Shown here one piece after another: positions 23,890 through 34,208 of a stretch of DNA of 64,000 bases (position 1 is its first letter; the number at the start of each line of letters is the position of its first letter). This stretch comes from Marasmius tenuissimus (taxonomy: Eukaryota > Basidiomycota > Agaricomycetes > Agaricales > Marasmiaceae), in assembly GCA_029532415.1 (NCBI GenBank), contig JAQOTA010000046.1:1488001-1552000 (forward strand), written 5' to 3'. Both the position numbers and the translations under genes were made by a program. The notes under the pieces are model-generated. The model had not been told where the DNA came from. It worked only from the letters and a program-made list of their open reading frames with translations, and made no database searches.

Positions 23890-26584
23890 GACTGAGTTAT
23901 GAGTGTTGATTCAGTTTAGGGTGAGCCGCGACGCGACCAAACACGATGCAAACAACCCGATCACTTTTACTCTAACTCTACCACGACGCCCTTGGAATTT
24001 CAATACCGGCACTTCGATTTAGCAGAACAGTGGACGACAGGTAAGCTGTGTAGAAGCTGAAAAAAGCGGTGACACTCTTCCCCGGAGAAATCGATCACGG
24101 TATGTCCTCTTTGCGTCTTCCGAAACTGGACTTGTAAGATTGTAAATGACCTCTCCCTCGAGTCGTAGTGACCTGCATAAACGATGAGTATAAGCTTTTG
24201 GTGCTCTAAGTGGCCCCATCGAACTATGCAAAGACCAACTCTCGTCCGTTTTGTTGTATATTCTACAGGATCCAGTACCATAGCGATGTGGTAGCCTGGA
24301 TGGCTAACTTCTCCAAGAGTCAGGGTGATGCAGGCCTCAGCCTGGTCCTAAAGGCTGCATCAGCACACTTATTCTCTACGACTGATAGGGCTCGACCGTG
24401 GGCTTCCTCGTCATGCAAGCGGGATTCAAACGGCGTTCCTAATGGAAAAGACACATGCTGCGTTCGATGATCTCTTCAAGCTGCCACTACGACTTGGACT
24501 CTTTCGCTTCCCTGAGTATATTGTCGCGCAAATCTCCAGCCATTGCTCCTCGTGATTATCGTACCACAGGATCTCTCCGTCACTTAGGCTGTTCGAACGG
24601 ATAACTGGATTTCACGAGCCGCAACCCTGCAATACTCGGTGTATGTCCATCCACACTGATAGAATCTATCTAACGCGTGTCGAACGCCACACACTCGTCG
24701 TCCTTGGCTTGTTCTCATGTGCACCCTTCCATTTGTGGTAGCTGGCGGCCGCCTTGACTCTTTGACTTCTTGGGTCTTGGGTACGGGAAGATTGAAAGAA
24801 GATAGACTTCACTTAAAAGTTTTGAGATCGTCACGTCAAACGGCTGAAGTCTCGAACTGGAGGAGTAGCTGTAGAACCGTTCCTGGTAAGACCTTCCCTG
24901 AAATGACCCCATGTATCGTCTCCTCTCGAGTACTGGCATGTGCGCTTCTCCGTGAAATACTGCATGGTCAGCGATCCTCGTGCTTGATGCGCCTCTATCA
25001 AGACGCTTCAAAAAACCTCTTTATTGCGCCATTTAGGCTCCCTCTGCATGCGAGCAAGCCAGATGGCTTGAACCTTTGTGCGATCTTCGGAAAAAGTTGT
25101 CTAGGGTCTGTGCGCTCGTTTTCTCAGGGTAATCTTCTCGAACTTCTTTTACCCTTCCCCCCTTCCCCTTGAACTTCTCCTTGACCTCTCTCCCTACGGA
25201 CGTCACAGCTGAAGTCTGGAGCACCCTTATTTTGTCCGTGTCGGGGGTGTTCCCATAACCTACCCTAAATATAACCCGAGTTCAAGAAGTTCCGAGCTGA
25301 TCGAGCTCAGCGATGACCATTTTACCTCTCCCTCTGCAGTCACAGGCCCTACTTATCCTGCCGGACCTGCTCTCACTTACAAAAAAGAGGGCGGAATTAC
25401 CGGCATCATTCAAGCAGGCTGTAAAAGCCTTTGCCAATTGTCATCGTAAACACCGCTTTACCAGCTCTATCCTCGTTAGGACAAACCGTCAAATCGATCT
25501 AGGTTTGCGGTCAATTTGGTGCTTACTACTTACATATACGACGGTACAACGGTGCACCAGGCCGAGATCGACGTGGCAAGCGGCAGATGGTCCGTGTCGA
25601 TGAGAATGATTGCTCTATAGTCTATCATGCTACCCAGGTTACACACCGTAATCTGTCCTGTGGTGTTCCCTCGAATTCCCAAGCCAAACTTGTGCTACTA
25701 GCTTCCTATCCCAACCGTCCGGTTTTTTGACGGCCGTCTCGAATTCAAGTGAGGATTGTGTACAAACGTACACTACATTGTGTCCTTTCCCGAGTATGTA
25801 TGCAGCTACCTACGTGACTCTCTCAGCCCTGTTCTGGCTTCCCGTACATACCCCACTTGAGCCCGCGGAGTCGCGGTCCCCTACAGACTAACAACCGAAA
25901 AAACCCCAGATACAGGTAACAGGTGTTCACTCGTGGACGGTAGATGGTACAGGGACTCTATATTCAATGTCGTTGAGACACAGAGACACATATTATTCTG
26001 TATTTTTTATCTTAAACGAGCGACGACGACGACGATTCTCAAGAAAGCTGCGAGAAAGGTGTACGGAGGGTCGAGGAGTCGAGGAGTGTATACGTATAAC
26101 ACAATAAACTAAGCGAAAAAACCACGGAAAACAAATAAGGAGGGTGATTGTCCACGTAGAGTCCATGGGTGGTGTATATGAAGGGGAGGTGGGGAGTGAG
26201 GGCGAGGGATGACGGTCGACGTTGAGGTGATATGTCGAAAGATCCACGGTCGTGAAGAGGAGGAAGGGTAGTGAGGAGCAAGCAACGAAAACAGCAACAG
26301 GAACAGTAAGAGATACAGCAGCTAGTTGGCCTTGAGGGCCTGGTGGAGGGAGAGAGGGACGTCAGATTGGAGAGTTTTGGATGGAGGTTGGTTGGAGCGA
26401 ATAAGAGTAGGATGTAAAGACAGACGTCCCACAAAAGGGTATCAGGAAGGAACAGAGGAGCAATAAATATATGGGTACACAGTAGAAGAGGCAAGAGCAG
26501 ATAGGAGGAAGACGATAGAAGGGAGAAATGAGGGATAAAATAGGGAGCGAACGAGAAGGAATTATAATGGAGCTGGAAGTTCGT
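23890..26584. other. gene-poor stretch
   Basis: I see no gene. Open frames at 24000-24281, 24715-25172 and 25313-25603 are short and without known domains or consistent introns. The last 600 bases (about 25980-26584) are purine-rich and are probably the 3' untranslated region of the minus-strand bHLH gene. Confidence 0.45.
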
Positions 26585-27745
26585 CTAGAATCCAGGCATC
26601 ATCCCCATCCCGTTCATGCCAGGCATAGCGGGCATCCCCATGTTCATACCGTTCATTGGCATTCCTACCCATCCTGCTTCGTATCCTGCCTGCATCTTCT
26701 GCACCTGCATCTGTGGGTCATATCCCTTCTGCATCTGAGGAGGAATTTGATACTGAGGGGGCGAAGCGCTTCCTTGACTCCTCATCGATCCCGATCGCTG
26801 CCTATATCCGCCACTGTAGGCTCCATAGTTAGGGTTGTTGTTGACGTGACCGGAGTCATACATGCCAAGGGCGGGGTTATCGAATGACATCGCTGTCGGA
26901 CTGGCGACCATGGGGTTGTAGTGTTGAGGGCGAGGCGGAGCGTTGTAAGCGGCCGGGTGCTGATGAGCTGGATGAACGCTCGTGTTAATGTTCAAAACCG
27001 GTGCCTGTTGAGGTCTGGCCGCAGCCTGAAGTGGCAACGAGGGTTCCTCCGGAATAGTTTCGGGCATAGCGTAATCGTCGTCAACGCTTCCCTCTTCGTC
27101 ATCCTCGCCAATATTGAGGACGGGAACAACCTCCAACTCCTGGTTCAAGATCATGGAGAATCCATCTCCCCTAACTGGGTCTTCGACTCTGGGGATTCCA
27201 GACCTGGTCCTCCATTCGTTGAGCTCGGCGCGAAGTTGGTCGGTTTCCATCTTGAGCAGACGGAGTTCCCGAGCAGCCATAGCACGATGACGACGACTGG
27301 CATGGAAGTGGGCGATGGACGAGTTGACAATCGCAGATTTGGAGGGGCGTCGGACCTGAGAGAGATTTGGGAGAATTTTGGCGAGATCCTGACAGGGCAG
27401 ATCAGTCAGCGTCAAGACTGAAAATGATGCAGGGTGATTCGGCAAGCCGAGGGTGTCAACTCACCAAAAAGCGTCCGTTCAAAACTTCTCGTCTAGCTCT
27501 CTCGACCGCATTGTGTGTCGCACGACGTTCTGCCGTGCTGGCTCTTCTCGAAGCCTTGCGGGGTGGTTTACCGGATCCACCGGTGTTGCCTGTTGGGTGT
27601 GATTAGATCGGCGATATTGACATCTGAGACAGCGAAAGGTGGAATGATGCTTACTGCTGCTGTTACTGTTGTTGTTAAGGTTCATGTTGTTCTCAGAAGG
27701 CGGGGTACTGGGTGGGGTGCTATCTGAGGAGCTCGGAGACTGCAT
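26585..27745 (-). CDS. basic helix-loop-helix transcription factor
   Basis: Exon 1 (ATG at 27745) encodes a Ser/Pro/Asn-rich start, MQSPSSSDSTPPS. After an intron (donor gtaagc) comes the basic region, ERRATHNAVERARRE, with the H-x3-E-x2-R pattern that contacts E-box DNA. Helix 1 is VLNGRFLDLAKILP, interrupted by an intron (gtgagt..tcag) between FL and DLAK. The loop SQVRRPSKS and helix 2 AIVNSSIAHFHASRR follow, then a leucine-containing extension (LRLLKMETDQLRAEL). The rest is a disordered acidic and Gln/Pro-rich region, ending in a Met/Gly-rich tail (GMNMGMPAMPGMNGMG). Predicted nuclear DNA-binding dimer of about 340 residues. The target genes are not known. Confidence 0.9.
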
Positions 27746-29352
27746 GGCGTTGAAGAGGGCGTAAAGGTAGGGACGGGAGTTGCTGGATTTGCGTTAGAGG
27801 GATCGGAGAAGGGCGGACAGGGGGAGGTTCTGTTGTTCTGGCTGGTCGCGAGCAGAGCTCAAGCGATTTCTCAGTTCTTCAGAGGGAGGTAGGAGGAATT
27901 GGCGGAAGTTGTGAAGCCGAGCAAGGGTCGCGAGCGAGGCCTGTAGACACAGAGAGTAGGTCAAGAGTCAGCGAGCATCCTTATCAGCGGTACGAGCACC
28001 AGCTCCTCCAGTTTTTCGACATGCCAGGCCTTTCCCAGCCAAGGTAGAACTACTGAAAACGGGACTTACTCAAGCGTTATCCTTAACACGACGAGGATTG
28101 TCGGGGAGGAGGGAGAGGAGGAGGGAGAGGGGAGTTGAGAACAACGTCAACGAGGGAAGGGAAAGAAGAACGATAGACAGTCGTGAGAAGATGGTTGGGA
28201 AGATGAGCGATTTAGATTCCGTTTGGTCGCCAAAACAAAACACCCAAGTCCGGCGATCGGTAAAGGGCTTTCCCGGTTGTAAAACAGCCAGCCACAGCCC
28301 TGAAGCTGAAGAGTCGACTCTGCTGTCCCTGAATTCAGGGATGTAAACGTAGAGGATAAGTTCGGTCTTCAAGGAGCCCCTCTCCTGTGGATGTATTCAG
28401 AAGTAGACACCTACCTGGAAGTAGCCTGGAAGCTAGGCTTCTCCCCCCAGTCGCCCGAAATTAGAAAGCTCTTCGAAGAACGATGAAATCGGCAAAATCA
28501 ATCCAAAAACGAAGTCTAACGGCCCGCTCACCTCCGTCCCGTTGATTCATCGCAATGACAGAGACACTTACCATAAAGGGGAAATCCCGTGATACTCATA
28601 TTCGGGGTACTCGGCGAGCGGGGAAATAAATCGATATCTGCAAAACCCATCCGAAGAGGCGTATTTGCGGCGCGGCTGACATGGGATGACGGAGCGTACC
28701 GAGTTATAAATATGATGGTCGTAGTCCTCTGCTGCATGCAGTCGAACGGGCTGATCAAAATGCATCGTGGTGGATCATGGAGAGACGCAGCGGTATTCGG
28801 TGCTGCTTCCAAGAATCTAAATCAGAATTGCTATATCCATATTGCATTTAAGCCGAAGTGGGAAAAGGTCACAGTGGCGATATCAGACATCTCCAGGATG
28901 AGACGAGTCGCACCTCGTCTGTTTCGGGTCTGAGATAGGAACTCGGGCGTCCTTGACTTTTCCGGCGAACTGAATTTTCGCAAGAGTGCTGTGGTATCAT
29001 GATAGAGAAGGATGTTAGAACGTGATGAACATTCTTGTATCTGTCGTGAGCATGATGAAACTGTTGACAACTATATTCAGAAGAAAGGCGAGCAACAGTG
29101 AGTGGCGAACAAAATCCAAACATCTCTTCATCTCACGAGACCGCCAAGATGGAAGTTGCTGCCGAAGGGAAGGTAGCGAGCATCGTTCGGAGGGATGATT
29201 GTACAGGCAGAGTCTGGAGTTGCAGGCCGAAACTCTTGATCAACAAGAGAGGAACGGGATTGCCGACGCAGCAGCATGGATCAAAATCGAGACCCCAAGT
29301 TGACCCCGGAGTATAAACCGTCAAAGAGTCTATCAGATCGACCGAGCTCAGG
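27746..29352. other. upstream region of bHLH gene; no gene seen
   Basis: The purine-rich tracts at 28100-28140 (repeats of ggagg) and 27750-27900 read as pyrimidine-rich on the minus strand, typical of a fungal promoter and 5' leader. Short frames near 28528-29316 have no recognisable content. Confidence 0.4.
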
Positions 29353-29790
29353 TTAGAATTGATCTAGATGATTTATCTTCGCCAAGGTTTGAGGAAGACA
29401 TCCGCGAGAGTTCACTCTTTCCGATGGCTGGACCTTGAGCTCGATTGCTGATGGCTGAGGCTTTTGTCGAGAGTTGTGAGACTGAAGATCTTTGATCCTA
29501 GCATCTGCAATCTGCGGTGAATAGCTGACTCGAGCAGAGCGCATATAGTCAAGCCAGACCTCACCGAAACCCCAAGTTCCCAATCCAAGACACACTATAT
29601 ATAATTTCCTATCCAAATTTTTGCGTGCACGATTGATAACCCGTTTAGAGACCAGAGCCAGCAAAAGGAAAGTTGTGAACGGGAGGATGATGATGGGAAG
29701 GAAGGCGAGAAAGAAAAGAACGACGACTGGAACTTGAGGTGGGTTTATATAACCCCCATGAGCGGGTCCGTGCGTCGTTTTTGACGTCAT
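29353..29790 (-). CDS. small uncharacterised membrane protein
   Basis: An uninterrupted ATG-led frame of 145 codons starts MTSKTTHGPAHGG. Residues about 22-46 form a strong hydrophobic helix (VVVLFFLAFLPIIILPF and onward) followed by basic residues (SKRVINRARKNLDRK), and a second weaker hydrophobic patch (LYIVCLGLGTWGFGEVW) follows. The C-terminal half is polar. No family is recognised. The positive-inside pattern and length support a real membrane protein, but a single open frame is weak evidence. Confidence 0.45.
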   Translation of the reverse strand: MTSKTTHGPAHGGYINPPQVPVVVLFFLAFLPIIILPFTTFLLLALVSKRVINRARKNLDRKLYIVCLGLGTWGFGEVWLDYMRSARVSYSPQIADARIKDLQSHNSRQKPQPSAIELKVQPSERVNSRGCLPQTLAKINHLDQF

Positions 29791-30191
29791 GAAGGTGCTT
29801 CGAGTGCTTGAATGCGTTCAATTGCAACCTGCAGCGGAGAGCGAGCATGCGTGGACGTGGTGAGCGACAGAGCGGACGTTCGGAATTCGGAAAAGTAGTT
29901 TGATAAGCGCCCGTTCCGGGTTACATGTCCGAAATTCCGAATAGCTGACCTTCACCCGGTTCGAGGTGAATTAGTATGCCGCACTACGTACAGGACGTGG
30001 CTAAAGCCTAAAGTACATACTTAAATATGATAGATGCCGATAATTTACAGTCTATCCCATCCTCGCCGGCTTGCCTTTGCAGAGAGTCTAATAACAAGTG
30101 TGGCTTGGAGTCTTCGAGAGAGCCTCTACCTGATTCCACACGTCCAAGAGTCTAGAACTTCGTCAAGCTGACACGCGGCTGCCCCAAATAC
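29791..30191. other. intergenic
   Basis: Spacer between two minus-strand genes. It holds the 3' region of the upstream gene and the promoter region of the small membrane protein. No other element is seen. Confidence 0.5.
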
Positions 30192-31459
30192 TTACGGACC
30201 GATGATGGGTCGATTGGCTTGGACCCGGTGGACCGTGAGCGGGAAAGCCGGTGCACTGATTCTGAATGACGAAGGAATATTCGAATCATTTCCGATGTGT
30301 TGAGATTCGTAGAAGTCGGAAATTTCGAATTGCCGGCGATCTTCAACGGTTATGGGCCACTGACCAGAATCCATGCGATGGAAGGAGGGTCTTGATTGGA
30401 CAGTGTAAATCAGACATGATAATCTCTTAGAATTGGGATCAAGGAACTTACCTCGCATTCACCATGACTGGGACATCGATCGGGAGAGACTGCTCTTGAG
30501 TAGCTCGGAACCTGTGATGCCCTTGAGCTTGCGCTCTCGCGACAGTTGATATCATTCGCTCGAGTATGGGGTTTCCCGGTCTTGCAGGCGTAGGGCGTGG
30601 CGATTCGCATTGTGAGATGTTGCTTGGAATACAAATTGGGTCCGGCCTATCATAAGCTCGTGAGCACCCTCGAAGGTGTGGTATCTAAGATGGCGTATAT
30701 ACCTGTGGCAAGTACAAGGAAAGGAAAAAGCGGGACCCGGTGACGAGGTGGACTGCTGCTTTTTTGAGGGTCCTCCCAGTTGGCATCCTATACACAAGAC
30801 GACGTTCGAGGCTAGACGGTGGCTCGATTCCACTCGCGGGGTTGTGCACTCCTCAGGTGTCCAGGGCCACTGAGCTGCGGGAGGAGCTACGGGCACTTTA
30901 TCCTCGGGATAGAACGCCAAACCGGGCATATCTGCATTTGAATCTTGAGAGTCACTACTGTAGATCCATGAGCTCAACTTTCAGTGGCCCGTCGGAGGTA
31001 AGTGGAAGAGGTTCTGACCGAGGGTTTGGGTTGTAATCTTGCTGAGAACCATGACTAACCCCCGCCAAGTGGAAGAGTAGCTTCATGACTCGATGGGCCC
31101 ACACACGAAGCATCCTCTGGTTGTTCATTGTATTCGTATTCTTCATTTGCTCCATGATAAACATGACCTGTCTGTCGGTTAGAGGAGCAACGAGTCTGTG
31201 GAGCTTCAGTAGCTCAGGCGTTGTCATTAACTCTTCACGAGTGAATCCGATGTCGAGCAGCTCTTGCTCGTCGGCTGTAGCAGGTCGAGGCCAGCTCAAC
31301 GTTCCAAACGATTCGTCAAGATCGTGACTTGTGTATCTATACCAGCAGGCTCAGTATTGACGTAGCCGTGTATTGGGGAATAATGAGAATTCACGCGAAA
31401 CCAGAGTTTATGATATCGTCGAAGGAAGGAATGTGAGATGAGGTGTCGAGTGGCTGCAT
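30192..31459 (-). CDS. uncharacterised five-exon protein
   Basis: No family is recognised. Starting at ATG 31459 (MQPLDTSSHIPSFDD), five exons join in frame, with introns near 31330-31394, 30970-31055, 30653-30705 and 30395-30450. The first half is helical and compact (DEQELLDIGFTREELM; LVAPLTDRQVMFIMEQM; LRVWAHRVMKLLFHL). The second half is Pro/Ser-rich with a CxxC-containing segment (VVLCIGCQLGG). It ends VHRVQANRPIIGP. The phase agreement over four introns is the main support. The second intron of about 85 bases is longer than the others, and its acceptor is the least certain part. Confidence 0.62.
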
Positions 31460-32487
31460 TTAAATGATGTTCTACAAACACAATTCGTGAGCTTTATCGA
31501 AGGGATAATGACTAGCTCCCTCATACTCACATTAGGTGACCAGACCTAGGGAATATACGATATCAGCGAAACGAGAGGAGACCGAGCTCAGGAAGAGGTG
31601 TATAGATTGCTCGGAAGGAGAGAAAACGATGGTGCGCTCGAGCCTTTTCAATCGAGACGTTTTATCAGAAACCACCACGACTCCTTTGTGAAACAATGGG
31701 TGAAGCCGCTGGCTGGGTAGTCGAGTGGCACCGGGCAATGCAAAGGGAAACAATGAGATAGGCTGACCCTTTCATGTCAACGATGCCAAGAGTCGTCGTC
31801 GTGACTCGAGTCTATAAGCAAATGAAAGTTTGCTCAGGAGTATAAGACGAGGTAAGCCTCAACTTTCCACCTCCCAATGTAAGAATATCGTCGTGATCAT
31901 CCTATCATTGTCAACGTTTGAAGTTCAAAGTTGGGTTGACTAAGAGCAACCCGGCAAACGCCGGGGTGGACCGTGGCAGTGTCACTTGGCCGGCAAAGAG
32001 GCGTCTTTTCCCTTCGCGCTGCGTACTTATCACCTTTCACCCATCAAGCCAGGGATAAAAAGGGAAAAGACCTGGTTCCTCAAATGAGAAAGCCTCAATT
32101 TACCAATCATTGTCGTGATCATCTGGTTGAAAGTGACCACCGCAGTGACGTTGTTGTTTTGTCTTCCGTTGTGGCCGACTTGATGGGCTTGGTATCTAGG
32201 GTCTCCTGGAGACCTCGGAAATCGTGGTATTCCACCACAAACATATCCTCCTCTCTCTCTTTCAGAAATTCTTCTGGTGTCTGTCCGTCCTCGGGCCTCA
32301 GCTGGCCTGCCTCGAATGCGAGCAACGAAACGCGCCGACATCAACCTATGTAGACGCGCGCAAAAACGACTCATCGCATTAAGGTGACACCCGACCCTTG
32401 TTGGCGATTTCGTCACCAGACGATTGTCGTACTTATAATTTTAAACGAGCCTTAGATTCGAGGGTGTGTTCCTAATCCCCTCGTTCG
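31460..32487. other. intergenic with orphan exon-like frame
   Basis: On the minus strand, 32119-32325 encodes a protein-like acidic segment (RPEDGQTPEEFLKERE; VVEYHDFRGLQETLD). It has no ATG of its own and a stop just upstream, so it may be a relic or part of an unresolved gene. The rest is unremarkable; the plus-strand gene promoter lies at its end. Confidence 0.35.
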
Positions 32488-34079
32488 ATGATGGCTCCCC
32501 CACCTCTGGGGCTTTTTCTCTGGCTCGTTCTGCTAACCTCAAGATGGTCGGCTTATGTTCTCGGTGTGAGTATTCCTGGAACTCAAAAGTGCGAGGATTC
32601 GGAGATGGATTGGTATATAAGGGGTGTAGGGGAGACTCCGTGTATGTTTTCTCTTCTCAAATCTGCTCGGTGAATTACTCACGGCTTTGCTGCCTCTAGG
32701 TATGACCTATGAAAGGCTGAGGAGACTGTGCAACGACGAATGTGGGCTCCTGAGAACGACGAAATGGCAATGCCACTGACTTGAAGATTCAATTCCCTCG
32801 CTCACAGATCGCGTTGGGAGGATGAATCGCAGTACACCTCCCGATACCTGCTCCGACACAGTCGGTACGTTTGTGACTCCATCCAGTCATTTCTCTTTCG
32901 CTGAGAAGTTGTACAGCGGACTGTTGTTGCAACAACATGGCGTTCAGCTTGAGTATGTTGTGCCTAACGTGCGTATCCCCGGCCTTCATGTTAACGAAGG
33001 ATAATCATAAGCTTTGATTCAATGAAAGTTGCCAACAAGGATACGTGCAGAAGATTGGATTCGATGCAGGTACGTATCCGATTTCCCTGTTTATCGTACA
33101 GAATCTTGATCCAGAACGTACCAGAAATACCTCACGGGAGATCGTGATGGCGGGAAATTCTGCTCTCCGAACGTCAACCAAACGTGAGTTGCACTTTAGC
33201 GACTTTGGTCGAAAAGTACTCATCACAATCTTGTTAGGTTACCCTCGCGCATCAAGGACCAGACGTGTCAAGAGGGAATTAAGATTCTCGGCGCTTCTTA
33301 TAACACATTTTGGCGAGACGGATCCTGGTAGGTCTCCAGTCTTTGCGGATACATTCCTGCGTATTGACTTACCTTAGGTACTAGTACGTCGCCATACTCT
33401 ATATTTCGCTCAAGGCGCTCACCCAACTATCATCTTCAGTAACTATTTTAGCCAGCAAGTCGCGAAAGGCATGAAAGCAGAGGGGGACCGAGTCTTCATG
33501 AACTGTCCTGTGTCTTTGACTCCCAACAGAACCGCGACTTTGCCTTCTAGCACCATAATTCCACCGACGTCCACGCCATCCACATCTCAACCCCAAGATT
33601 CCGGCCTTTCCATAGGGATTATTGCTGGGATCGCGGTCGGAGCTACGCTAGCTTTGATTTCGGTACTCGTACTTTTGTGCTTGTATTGGAAACGAAGGAG
33701 GCATCCGGTACCCGAAGGTCACAGTGTCCAGCCGTATTACCACGAAGCACCTCAAACATCACAGTCGCCAACTGAATGGGCACGAAGATCATCTGGGTAT
33801 TGGTCTGAGCCCAAGTCTCCGACACCGACACCGACCTTCCCTTCGGGTTCTCAAAGTTCATCATTCCGACCATGGACGGCCATGCCAGCCTCGCCGTTGA
33901 GGTCAGATAGCCCGGCAAAGGGCGTTGGGAGGACAACGAGAGCCGGATTGGGTAGGGAGGGTGTGAATGGGAATGGTGGTGGCCCTAGTAGTCACCCATT
34001 GGACGCAGAAGATCTACCGCCCCCACCTTCTTATGGAGATGCTATTGGGAACACGGAGATTGGTCGACAATTAAGTTAA
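32488..34079 (+). CDS. Cys-rich single-pass membrane protein
   Basis: The start is MMAPPPLGLFLWLVLLTS, a signal peptide. The ectodomain is Cys-rich and of a type common in agaricomycetes: WYIRGVGETPC, RLRRLCNDE, then CTADCCCNNMAFSLSML with CLTCQQG, and later KFCSPNVNQT. A single helix follows (SIGIIAGIAVGATLALISVL) with a basic stop (YWKRRRHP). The cytoplasmic tail is Ser/Pro-rich with a PPPPSYGD motif. I placed about seven introns; two of them use the second GT of a GGTACGT string, and a 6-base exon may lie at 33378-33383. The function is unknown; it may be a cell-surface sensor or wall-linked protein. Confidence 0.72.
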
Positions 34080-34208
34080 TACTAATACTATCTATTTGAC
34101 CTATGTACGCAAGATACTTCACACCGGTAACCACGTGCCCTATCAGAAAACTCGAACCTATAGTCGATCAAAGCTAGTCATTCAAGATGCGAAAGACTTA
34201 TACGAACC
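34080..34208. other. short convergent spacer
   Basis: About 130 bases separate the stop codons of two convergent genes. The 3' untranslated regions probably overlap. Confidence 0.5.
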
